Source: JBEVNX01 sp040507895 (GTDB lineage Bacteria > Desulfobacterota > Binatia > JACPRU01). From it: DNA of 7,644 nucleotides. Every line of letters starts with the position of its first letter. Position 1 is the first letter of the stretch. The notes beneath the pieces are model-generated. The model was not told the DNA's origin and did no database searches. It saw only the letters and a program-made list of their open reading frames with translations. This document shows positions 1 to 5,858 of this stretch, one piece after another. The DNA lies in the NCBI GenBank assembly GCA_040507895.1, contig JBEVNX010000133.1, positions 1 to 7,644 on the forward strand, in the 5' to 3' direction. The translations under genes were made by a program, and so were the position numbers.

Positions 1-1187
1 AGGCCGGCGATCGCGCAACACGCCACGGCGAACGTCCAGAAGGTGATCGGCATCTTGGCGCGTAGCCCGCCCATCTTGCGGATGTCCTGCTCGCCGCCCA
101 TGCCGTGGATCACGGAGCCCGCGCCGAGGAACAAGAGACCCTTGAAGAAAGCGTGGGTCATCAAGTGGAAGATGCCGACGGCAAAGGCCCCTACCCCCAT
201 CGCGAGAAACATGTAGCCGAGCTGGCTCACCGTCGAGTACGCGAGCACCTTCTTGATGTCGTTCTGGACGAGCCCGATCGTGGCGGCGAAGACCGCGGTG
301 GTCGCGCCGATCGCCGCCACCACATGCAACGCCGTGGGCGATATCATGTAGAGGAAGCTCATCCGGGCGATCATGTAGACGCCCGCGGTGACCATCGTCG
401 CGGCGTGGATCAGCGCCGAAACGGGCGTCGGACCCGCCATGGCATCGGGGAGCCAGACGTAGAGCGGAATCTGCGCCGACTTGCCGGTCGCGCCGACGAA
501 CAGCAGGAGCGCGGCCGCAGTGGCGACCGCCGGCGAGATCGCGTCGGCGTGAGCGCGGAACTCGGCGAAATCGAGCGTCCACACGCCCTTCTCACCGAAG
601 CTCCAGAACAGCAGCATCACGCCGAGCAGAAAGCCGGCGTCGCCGATACGGTTGACGATGAACGCCTTCTTGCCGGCGTCGGCGTTCTCGTTCTTCTCGT
701 ACCAGAAGCCGATCAACAGGTACGAGCAAAGGCCGACGCCCTCCCAGCCGACGAAGAACAACAGGATCGAGTCGCCGAGCACGAGGAGCAGCATCGAGAG
801 CATGAAGAGGTTCAGGTACAGGAAGTACCGCACCGAATCCTCGTCGTGCTCCATGTAGCCCGCCGAATAGACGTGAATCAGGAACCCGACGCCGGTGACG
901 ATGAGCGTCATCACGGCGGACAGGGCGTCGAAGCGTAGACCGGCGGTCACCTGGACGTGCCCCACCGCGATCCACGAGAACATCCGATCGACGAGCGCGC
1001 CGCCGCCCTCGTCGAGCGCATGGAGCCGCCAGAACGCGGCGAGCGCGACCGCGAACGCGGCACCGACTACGGCAGGCCCGACCAGCGAGGACGACTTCCG
1101 CGAAAGCCGCGGCGCCACGAACGTGTGGAACAGCACGCCCGCGAGCGGCAGCAGGACGATCCAGCGGAGCAGCGAGTCGTTCACCAT
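1..1187 (-). CDS. nuoL: NADH-quinone oxidoreductase subunit L (NuoL), C-terminus outside window
   Basis: This is the large antiporter-like proton-pumping subunit at the distal end of the complex I membrane arm. About 395 residues are visible of the usual 610-660, and the frame runs off the left edge just before the expected I-P-P motif, so the gene is partial only because of the window. The hallmark region is intact: GWEGVG with Glu149 (equivalent to E. coli E144), VNRIGD with Asp183, GKSAQIPLYVWLPDAM with Lys236 (E. coli K229), and SALIHAATMVTAGVY with His261. These are the charged residues of the proton channel. The chosen start is ATG at 1187, which overlaps the nuoK end by 7 bp. A GTG immediately follows at 1184 and could be used instead. 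The Shine-Dalgarno match is poor, so translation is probably coupled to nuoK. MrpA-type antiporters are related, but the nuo context settles the identity. nuoM and nuoN probably follow beyond the edge (inference). Confidence 0.97.
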   Translation of the reverse strand, partial: MVNDSLLRWIVLLPLAGVLFHTFVAPRLSRKSSSLVGPAVVGAAFAVALAAFWRLHALDEGGGALVDRMFSWIAVGHVQVTAGLRFDALSAVMTLIVTGVGFLIHVYSAGYMEHDEDSVRYFLYLNLFMLSMLLLVLGDSILLFFVGWEGVGLCSYLLIGFWYEKNENADAGKKAFIVNRIGDAGFLLGVMLLFWSFGEKGVWTLDFAEFRAHADAISPAVATAAALLLFVGATGKSAQIPLYVWLPDAMAGPTPVSALIHAATMVTAGVYMIARMSFLYMISPTALHVVAAIGATTAVFAATIGLVQNDIKKVLAYSTVSQLGYMFLAMGVGAFAVGIFHLMTHAFFKGLLFLGAGSVIHGMGGEQDIRKMGGLRAKMPITFWTFAVACCAIAG

Positions 1188-1483
1188 TTGAGGGAGCTCA
1201 GCTGCGCGGCGTCGAGCGTCATGCGGTTGCGAAACGAGGCGAGGATGATGGCCAGGCCGACCGCCGCTTCGGCCGCGGCCACCGTCATGACGAAGAACAC
1301 GATCACCTGACCGTCCATCGAGTGGAGCGCGCGAGCGAGCGCGACGAAGGCCAGGTTCGCGGCGTTGAGCATCAGCTCGATCGACATGAACATGACGATC
1401 ACGTTGCGCCGCAGCGCCACGCCGACCGTGCCGATCGCGAACAAGGCTCCCGCGAGCGCGAGATAGTACTGCACCGGCACCAT
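1181..1483 (-). CDS. nuoK: NADH-quinone oxidoreductase subunit K (NuoK)
   Basis: This small three-helix membrane subunit of complex I is the ND4L homologue. The protein is 100 residues, the normal family length. Both conserved membrane glutamates needed for proton transfer fall at the same positions as in E. coli: Glu36 in MSIELMLNAANL and Glu72 in VAAAEAAVGLAI. The ATG at 1483 lies 2 bp after the nuoJ stop. A run of six G (1494-1499 on the complementary strand) about 10 nt upstream is the only plausible ribosome-binding sequence. The stop overlaps the first codons of nuoL. Mrp antiporter subunit MrpC is a distant relative, but the length, the two glutamates and the gene order argue for NuoK. 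Confidence 0.97.
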   Translation of the reverse strand: MVPVQYYLALAGALFAIGTVGVALRRNVIVMFMSIELMLNAANLAFVALARALHSMDGQVIVFFVMTVAAAEAAVGLAIILASFRNRMTLDAAQLSSLKW

Positions 1484-1485
1484 GG

Positions 1486-1995
1486 CTAGTCGACCCCCCG
1501 GCGCCCGAGGACGATCGCGCCGACCATCGCCACGAGCAGCAGGATCGAGGTGATCTCGAAGGAAAGCGCGTGATCGACGAACAGCGTGCGCGCCAGTGCG
1601 GTGACCGAGCCGTATGCCGGATCGATCGCCCCGATCGCCGCCGGTGGCACGGCGCGGCGCAGGAAGAACCAGCCCAGCTCGGCACCGAGCACCCCGCCCA
1701 GCCCGAGCGTCACGAGCTTCCACGAGGCCGGGGCCGCCTCGGGGTCGCGACCGAGGTTGAGCAACATGATCACGAAGAGGAAGAGCACCATGATCGCGCC
1801 CGCATAGACGAGCACTTGGAGGAACGCCACCATCTCCGCGTCGAGCAGGATGAACAGCACGGCGATCTGGAAGAGCGCCACCACCAGGAAGAGCGCCGAA
1901 TACACCGGATGAGGATGGAGGATCACGCCGAACGCGGAAGCGATAGCGACGGCGCCGACGATGAAGAAGATGATCTCCCCGATCCCCATGATCAT
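1486..1995 (-). CDS. nuoJ: NADH-quinone oxidoreductase subunit J (NuoJ)
   Basis: This is the ND6 homologue, a five-helix membrane subunit between the quinone chamber and the antiporter subunits. The protein is 169 residues from the first ATG and contains the signature LQVLVYAGAIMVLFLFVIML (about 59-78), the helix that carries the functionally important pi-bulge region. A second family motif, SFEITSILLLVAMVGAIVLG, occupies about 145-164. Two starts are possible. ATG at 1995 forms an ATGA overlap with the nuoH stop, while ATG at 1989 would give 167 residues. The overlap favours 1995 by translational coupling, and neither has a clear Shine-Dalgarno. The gene abuts nuoH directly: nuoI, which normally sits between H and J, is absent and leaves no remnant. 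Confidence 0.96.
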   Translation of the reverse strand: MIMGIGEIIFFIVGAVAIASAFGVILHPHPVYSALFLVVALFQIAVLFILLDAEMVAFLQVLVYAGAIMVLFLFVIMLLNLGRDPEAAPASWKLVTLGLGGVLGAELGWFFLRRAVPPAAIGAIDPAYGSVTALARTLFVDHALSFEITSILLLVAMVGAIVLGRRGVD

Positions 1996-3116
1996 TGCGC
2001 GAGCAGGATGACGACGCTGGTCACCAGCACGTTGGCAAGCGCCAGCGGCAGCAGCACCTTCCAGCCGAGGCGCATCAGCTGGTCGTAGCGGAACCGTGGG
2101 AGCGTCCAGCGGATCAGGATCTGGAACCAGCAGAAGAAGAACACCTTGGCGAGGAACGCCCCGACCTGCGCGACCACGACCAGCAAACGGGGCATCGCCA
2201 CGTGACCGCCCCACGGGAACGCGAAGCCCTCGCGCCCGAGAAACGGGATCTGCCAGCCGCCGAAGAACATCGTGGTGATGAGCGCTGAGACGAGCACCAC
2301 CTCTGCGAAGTCCGAGAACATGAACGTCGCCTGCTTGCCGCCCGAGTATTCGGTGTAGTAGCCGCTGATCAGCTCCGACTCGCTCTCCGGCAAATCGAAC
2401 GGGATGCGCTTGCTCTCGGCGATCCCCGCCGCGAACAAGATCAGGAAGGCGAGCGGTTGGAAGAAGATTCCCCACGCGGGCAGCCAGTCGAGGACCGGCC
2501 GGCCGAACCCGAGGAACGTTCCGAGGCCCGCGCCTTGCGCGCGTGCCATCGCCTGCAGGTCGAGCGTGCCGTAGGCCATCACCATCGACACCAGCCCGAG
2601 CCCCATCGCGAGCTCGTACGAGATCATCTGCGCAGAGCCGCGCAACCCTCCGAGCATCGCCCAGCGGTTGTTCGATGCCCAGCCGGCGAGCACGACGCCG
2701 TAGACGGCGATCGAAACCACCGCGAGGATGTAGAGGATGCCGACGTTCAGGTCGGCGACCTGCAGCGAGACCGACCTTCCGCCGATCTGGATCTCGTCGC
2801 CGAACGGAACGCACGCGAACGTCACGAAGATCGGAAACACGGAGAGAAACGGAGCGACGAAGTGCAGCAGCCGGTCCGCGCCCTCCGGGACGAAGTCCTC
2901 CTTCGTGAACATCTTCACCGGGTCGGCCATGAGCGTGTTCACGATCCCGGTGTTCCACGGCAACACGCCGAAGATCGACGCGCGGTTCGCGCCGATCCGG
3001 TTCTGGATGAGGGCAGAGCCCTTACGCTCCACCCACAGGAGAAAGACGGTGAGATGCAGCACGATCAACAGCACGACCAGCGCCTTGATCGCCGCGATGC
3101 CGATCTCGGGTCCCAT
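1992..3116 (-). CDS. nuoH: NADH-quinone oxidoreductase subunit H (NuoH)
   Basis: This is the ND1 homologue, the membrane subunit that forms the quinone-access chamber and joins the hydrophilic and membrane arms. The 374-residue protein has multiple hydrophobic helices. It carries the family blocks WVERKGSALIQNRIGANR (28-45) and AESKRIPFDLPESESEL (233-249), followed by YYTEYSGG. The second block is the acidic loop implicated in coupling quinone reduction to proton transfer. The length is at the upper end of the family (E. coli about 325, Thermus about 365), mostly from a longer stretch around 190-215. The reading frame stays open to 3263, but ATG at 3116 is chosen because it has a GGAAGGA ribosome-binding site 5 nt upstream and begins the hydrophobic first helix. 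The 35 bp before it is all that separates it from nuoE, so nuoF and nuoG are missing here. Confidence 0.97.
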   Translation of the reverse strand: MGPEIGIAAIKALVVLLIVLHLTVFLLWVERKGSALIQNRIGANRASIFGVLPWNTGIVNTLMADPVKMFTKEDFVPEGADRLLHFVAPFLSVFPIFVTFACVPFGDEIQIGGRSVSLQVADLNVGILYILAVVSIAVYGVVLAGWASNNRWAMLGGLRGSAQMISYELAMGLGLVSMVMAYGTLDLQAMARAQGAGLGTFLGFGRPVLDWLPAWGIFFQPLAFLILFAAGIAESKRIPFDLPESESELISGYYTEYSGGKQATFMFSDFAEVVLVSALITTMFFGGWQIPFLGREGFAFPWGGHVAMPRLLVVVAQVGAFLAKVFFFCWFQILIRWTLPRFRYDQLMRLGWKVLLPLALANVLVTSVVILLAQ

Positions 3117-3121
3117 CCGCT

Positions 3122-3128
3122 TCCTTCC
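3122..3128 (-). promoter_or_regulatory. Ribosome-binding site deciding the nuoH start
   Basis: On the minus strand this reads GGAAGGA and ends 5 nt before the ATG at 3116. It is the clearest Shine-Dalgarno in the operon and supports the short nuoH start over upstream in-frame starts that would overlap nuoE. It lies in the widest gene-to-gene gap of the operon (35 bp), where nuoF and nuoG would normally be. This suggests that nuoH is initiated independently, whereas most other genes here appear translationally coupled. Confidence 0.6.
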
Positions 3129-3151
3129 GCGCTCGGTCGGGGATTTGCCGC

Positions 3152-3631
3152 TCAGTCGCGCGCCAGACGCTCGATCAGCTCCAGCGTGCTGTGCGGGGTC
3201 AGGTTCTCGTGGAAGTCCTCGTTCACCTGCATCATCGGCGCCGTGCCGCACGAGGCGAGACACTCGACCTCGTCGAGCGAAAACTTGCCGTCCGCCGTGG
3301 TCTCACCGAGACCCACCTTCAGCCGCTCCTCGATCACCCGGAGGATGTCGTCCGAGCCGCGCAGCATACACGAGACGTTCGTGCAGACCTGCAGGTGGTA
3401 TCTCCCGATCGGCTTCTTGTAGTACATGGTGTAGAAGGACGCGAGACCGCTCACCCAGGCGATCGGAAATCCCATCAGGTCGGCGACGTACTGCTGCACC
3501 TCGGCGGAAAGGTGGCCGAACTCCTTCTGCGCGAGCCAGAGCACCGGCATCATCGCTGCCCGCTTGGCGGGATAGCTGCGCACGATGCGCTGATACTCCT
3601 CGAGCGCGCCGCTGGAGAATTGGACGGCCAT
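3152..3631 (-). CDS. nuoE: NADH-quinone oxidoreductase subunit E (NuoE), [2Fe-2S] N1a
   Basis: This is the 24 kDa-type thioredoxin-fold subunit of the NADH-oxidising module. The 159-residue protein has an N-terminal helical region (about 1-70, with motif MGFPIAWVSGLASFYTMYY) and a ferredoxin-like domain. All four ligands of the N1a cluster are present with exact family spacing: Cys83-X4-Cys88, then Cys124-X3-Cys128. The ATG at 3631 follows the nuoD stop after 19 bp; the ribosome-binding sequence is weak. In known enzymes NuoE works bound to NuoF, the flavin subunit. NuoF is not next to it, nor is NuoG. NuoE-like proteins also occur in formate dehydrogenases and NAD-linked hydrogenases, but this position within nuo genes makes complex I the best reading. 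Confidence 0.96.
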   Translation of the reverse strand: MAVQFSSGALEEYQRIVRSYPAKRAAMMPVLWLAQKEFGHLSAEVQQYVADLMGFPIAWVSGLASFYTMYYKKPIGRYHLQVCTNVSCMLRGSDDILRVIEERLKVGLGETTADGKFSLDEVECLASCGTAPMMQVNEDFHENLTPHSTLELIERLARD

Positions 3632-3650
3632 GCGCTTCGTGCCTACTCGT

Positions 3651-4862
3651 TCAGCGGTCGCACTCGCCGCCGATCATGTTCACCATGCCGAAGGTGGTGA
3701 CGATGTCGGCGACCATCAGACCCTTGAGCACATCACCGAGGGCCGCCATGCCGAAGAAGCAGGGCGGCCGGACGCGCACACGATAGGGCCTGCCGCTGCC
3801 GTCGCTCACCAAATAGAAGCCGAGCTCGCCGTTGGCCCCTTCCACGGCCTGATACGCTTCTCCGGGCGGGACCCGGACGCCTTCCATGACGATCTTGAAG
3901 TGATTCATCAGGCCTTCGATCGAATTGTAGACGTCGTGCTTCGGCGGCAGCGCGAAGCGCGAGTCGCTGATCATCACCGGACCCGGCGGCATCTTCGCCA
4001 GGCATTGCTCGGCGATACGCATCGATTGCTCCATCTCGTGGAAGCGAACCAGGAAACGGTCGTAGTTGTCGCCCTGCGTTCCGACGGGCACCTCGAAATC
4101 GACCTGATCGTAAAACAGATACGGCGACTGCTTGCGCACGTCGTAGCCAACGCCCGTGGCGCGCAGCAGCGGGCCGGTCACGCCATAGGAGATCGCATCC
4201 CGGCCGGACATGCGGCCCACTCCGGACATGCGATCGACGAAAATGCGATTGCGGGTGAGCAGCTTGTCGCAGTCGGCGAGCACCGCGCGGATCTTGGCGA
4301 AGCGGTCCGCGAGGACGTCGGCGAAATGGGCGGGAAGGTCGTTGATCACGCCGCCGAGCCGGCAGTAGCTGACCGTCAGTCGCGCGCCCGTGACGGCCTC
4401 GACGAGGTCGTAGAGGTACTCGCGGGCCTCGTTGGTGTAGAGCCCGACCGTGAACGCGCCGACTTCCATCCCGGCCATGCCGAGGCAGGTGAGGTGATCA
4501 GTGATCCGCGAGATCTCGGAAGTCAGCATGCGGATCCACTGCGCGCGCTCGGGCGCCTCGATGCCCGCGAGCTTTTCGGCGGTGAGCGCGAAGCCCACGT
4601 TGTTGATCAGCGGGGAGGCGTAGTTCAGGCGGTCCGCGTAGGGGAACACGTGATTCCATGTTCCCTGCTCGCACATCTTTTCGAAGCCGCGGTGCAGGTA
4701 GCCGATCTCGACGTCGCAGTCGACGATCGTCTCGCCGTCGAGCTTCAGGTTGAACTTGATCGTACCGTGCGAAGCCGGATGGGATGGGCCCATCTGCAGC
4801 TCCATGATCTCGTGGATCGGATCCGTGACGGGCGCGTCCGGCTTGCGCGCGGCGAGCGTCAT
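3651..4862 (-). CDS. nuoD: NADH-quinone oxidoreductase subunit D (NuoD)
   Basis: This is the 49 kDa-type subunit, related to the large subunit of NiFe hydrogenases, which forms the quinone-reduction site together with NuoB. The 403-residue protein is of normal length and is not fused to NuoC, unlike in E. coli. The quinone-site residues are present: His32 in GPSHPASHG (25-33) and Tyr81 in DRLNYASPL, corresponding to His38 and Tyr87 of Thermus Nqo4. The block IGYLHRGFEKMCEQ (53-66) and the C-terminal G-E-C-D-R ending are also typical. The motif GPSHP has Ser27 where most families have Gln. The ATG at 4862 overlaps the nuoC stop as ATGA, implying coupled translation. The physical partner NuoB, which supplies cluster N2, is not encoded in this window. 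Confidence 0.97.
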   Translation of the reverse strand: MTLAARKPDAPVTDPIHEIMELQMGPSHPASHGTIKFNLKLDGETIVDCDVEIGYLHRGFEKMCEQGTWNHVFPYADRLNYASPLINNVGFALTAEKLAGIEAPERAQWIRMLTSEISRITDHLTCLGMAGMEVGAFTVGLYTNEAREYLYDLVEAVTGARLTVSYCRLGGVINDLPAHFADVLADRFAKIRAVLADCDKLLTRNRIFVDRMSGVGRMSGRDAISYGVTGPLLRATGVGYDVRKQSPYLFYDQVDFEVPVGTQGDNYDRFLVRFHEMEQSMRIAEQCLAKMPPGPVMISDSRFALPPKHDVYNSIEGLMNHFKIVMEGVRVPPGEAYQAVEGANGELGFYLVSDGSGRPYRVRVRPPCFFGMAALGDVLKGLMVADIVTTFGMVNMIGGECDR

Positions 4863-5380
4863 CGCGCCGGTCCGAGCCCCCGCGCGGGCCAGGGATTCTC
4901 CACCGGATCGCGCTCGGGGATGATCGGCTGGCGGCGATTGTGGGGGTAGTCCTTGCGCAGCGGGTAGCCCTCGAATTCGGGGTACATGAGGATGCGGCGT
5001 AGGTCCGGGTGCCCCTCGAAGCGGATCCCGAACATGTCGAAGGCCTCACGCTCGAGCCAGTTCGCGCTCTTCCACAAGGGGGTCAGGGAATGCGTCCAGC
5101 AATCGTCTTCGGGCACGGGGATCTTGATGCGCAGGCGGTGGCCCTTGGAGAGCGAGAACAGATGGCACACGACCTCGAATCTCGGCGCCTTGCCGAGGTA
5201 GTCGACTGCGGTGAGGTCGATCAGGAAGTCGAAGGCCATTTCGGGGTCGTCGCGCAAGAAGCGGAACAGCTCCGGAGCCTTCTCGCGCATCACGAGAACG
5301 GTCTCGTCCCCCGACCGATCGTGGGCGTCGACGATCCCGTCACCGAATCGGGCGCGCAACGCTTCCGTGAGCCGTCCCAC
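4859..5380 (-). CDS. nuoC: NADH-quinone oxidoreductase subunit C (NuoC)
   Basis: This is the 30 kDa-type peripheral subunit that packs against NuoD and NuoB in the Q module. It binds no cofactor. The 173-residue protein has the diagnostic C-terminal blocks WLEREAFDMFGIRFEGHPDL (about 108-127) and RRILMYPEFEGYPLRKDYP (about 128-146). The start is taken as GTG at 5380, five bases past the end of nuoA. The frame is open up to an ATG at 5434, but those extra 18 residues would lie entirely inside nuoA in another frame and show no family similarity. A GGAG (5394-5397) and a GGGA nearer the GTG are possible ribosome-binding sequences. The 4 bp gap to nuoA means nuoB, usually between A and C, is absent. 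Confidence 0.95.
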   Translation of the reverse strand: MGRLTEALRARFGDGIVDAHDRSGDETVLVMREKAPELFRFLRDDPEMAFDFLIDLTAVDYLGKAPRFEVVCHLFSLSKGHRLRIKIPVPEDDCWTHSLTPLWKSANWLEREAFDMFGIRFEGHPDLRRILMYPEFEGYPLRKDYPHNRRQPIIPERDPVENPWPARGLGPAR

Positions 5381-5384
5381 GCGC

Positions 5385-5738
5385 TCAGTCCCACTCCAGC
5401 GCGCCCTTGCGCCACGCGTACAAGAGGCCGACACCGAGCACGAGCAGGAACGTCAGCATCTCGACGAAGCCGAACAGGCCGAGGTCACGAAACAGCACCG
5501 CCCATGGGTAGAGGAAGACGACCTCGACGTCGAAGAGGATGAACAGGATCGCCGTCATGTAGAACCGCACGCTGAACCGGCCGGTCGCCGGCCCCGTCGG
5601 CGGATTGCCGCACTCGAACGGTGACAGCTTGACGGGGTTGGTGCCCCGCGGGCCGAGCAGAGTGTTGAGCGACACCATCGCGCCCACGACGACCGCGGAG
5701 AGAACGGCGAGGATCACGACGGCGACGTACGGGCTCAT
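5385..5738 (-). CDS. nuoA: NADH-quinone oxidoreductase subunit A (NuoA)
   Basis: This is the ND3 homologue, a three-helix membrane subunit that begins the operon. The 117-residue protein has helix 1 at about 4-24, then the loop with PFECGNPP, in which Cys43 corresponds to the conserved loop cysteine of ND3 and most bacterial NuoA. The signature FILFDVEVVFLYPWAV (66-81) carries Asp70 and Glu72. A third hydrophobic helix spans about 91-108. The start is ATG at 5738. The Shine-Dalgarno is not convincing, and the predicted leader is very short. A promoter candidate sits just upstream. NuoA is followed directly by nuoC rather than nuoB. Confidence 0.97.
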   Translation of the reverse strand: MSPYVAVVILAVLSAVVVGAMVSLNTLLGPRGTNPVKLSPFECGNPPTGPATGRFSVRFYMTAILFILFDVEVVFLYPWAVLFRDLGLFGFVEMLTFLLVLGVGLLYAWRKGALEWD

Positions 5739-5858
5739 GAGGAAGCTCGTCGCTTATGGCACAAAGAGAAATCATTTCAAACAACCGTCTGAAGCAGGAT
5801 TGGCGCGGTCGAGCGCTGCTTTTGACGGGCCCGGTGGATCTCTGGTAACCCGCTCGGA
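5739..5858. other. Divergent intergenic region between nuoA and the kinase gene
   Basis: This 120 bp region is shared by two units transcribed away from each other, and it is the only real gap in the window. The nuo-proximal part (about 5754-5800) is markedly richer in A+T than everything around it and holds the nuo promoter candidate. The kinase-proximal part is G+C-rich and contains an 8 bp perfect palindrome, CGGGCCCG at 5826-5833. Facing the kinase there is TTGACG (5822-5827), but no good -10 element follows; the best is TGGTAACC around 5843. No terminator-like hairpin with a T run is seen, and none is expected between divergent genes. Confidence 0.7.
5753..5780 (-). promoter_or_regulatory. 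Candidate sigma70-type promoter for the nuo operon
   Basis: On the minus strand TTGAAA (5775-5780) matches 5 of 6 bases of the -35 consensus. CATAAG (5753-5758) matches 4 of 6 of the -10 consensus, and the spacer is 16 bp. The site lies in the only A+T-rich patch of the window, directly upstream of nuoA. Transcription would begin around 5746, leaving a leader of only about 8 nt before the ATG at 5738, consistent with the lack of a clear ribosome-binding site. It is a sequence match only. A promoter further upstream, or another sigma factor, is possible. Confidence 0.4.

Noticed and set aside
105..938. Long plus-strand open frame of 277 codons
   Set aside because: It lies entirely antisense to nuoL. 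Its translation is a low-complexity Arg/Glu/His/Asp-rich sequence typical of the complement of a G+C-rich membrane-protein gene.
3117..3263. Longer nuoH N-terminus starting from ATG at 3263
   Set aside because: It would overlap nuoE by more than 100 bp with a polar, non-conserved extension, whereas ATG at 3116 has a good ribosome-binding site and starts the first membrane helix.
2457..3422. Plus-strand open frame of 321 codons
   Set aside because: It is antisense to nuoH and part of nuoE, both firmly identified. The translation is charged and resembles no family.
3630..4949. Plus-strand open frame of 439 codons, the second longest in the window
   Set aside because: It is the mirror of nuoD, whose motifs are unmistakable. 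The His/Ala/Asp-rich composition is the expected antisense pattern.
5381..5434. Longer nuoC N-terminus starting from ATG at 5434
   Set aside because: The extra 18 residues are an out-of-frame reading of the nuoA end and do not resemble NuoC. GTG at 5380 gives a normal protein.
5826..5833. Palindrome CGGGCCCG as a possible operator
   Set aside because: An 8 bp G+C palindrome is expected by chance in such sequence, and no second copy was seen in the intergenic region.
5822..5851. Plus-strand promoter for the kinase gene, TTGACG followed by TGGTAACC
   Set aside because: The -35 match is good, but the -10 is poor and the spacing to TAACCC is 18 bp. It is too weak to list as a feature, though some promoter must be near.
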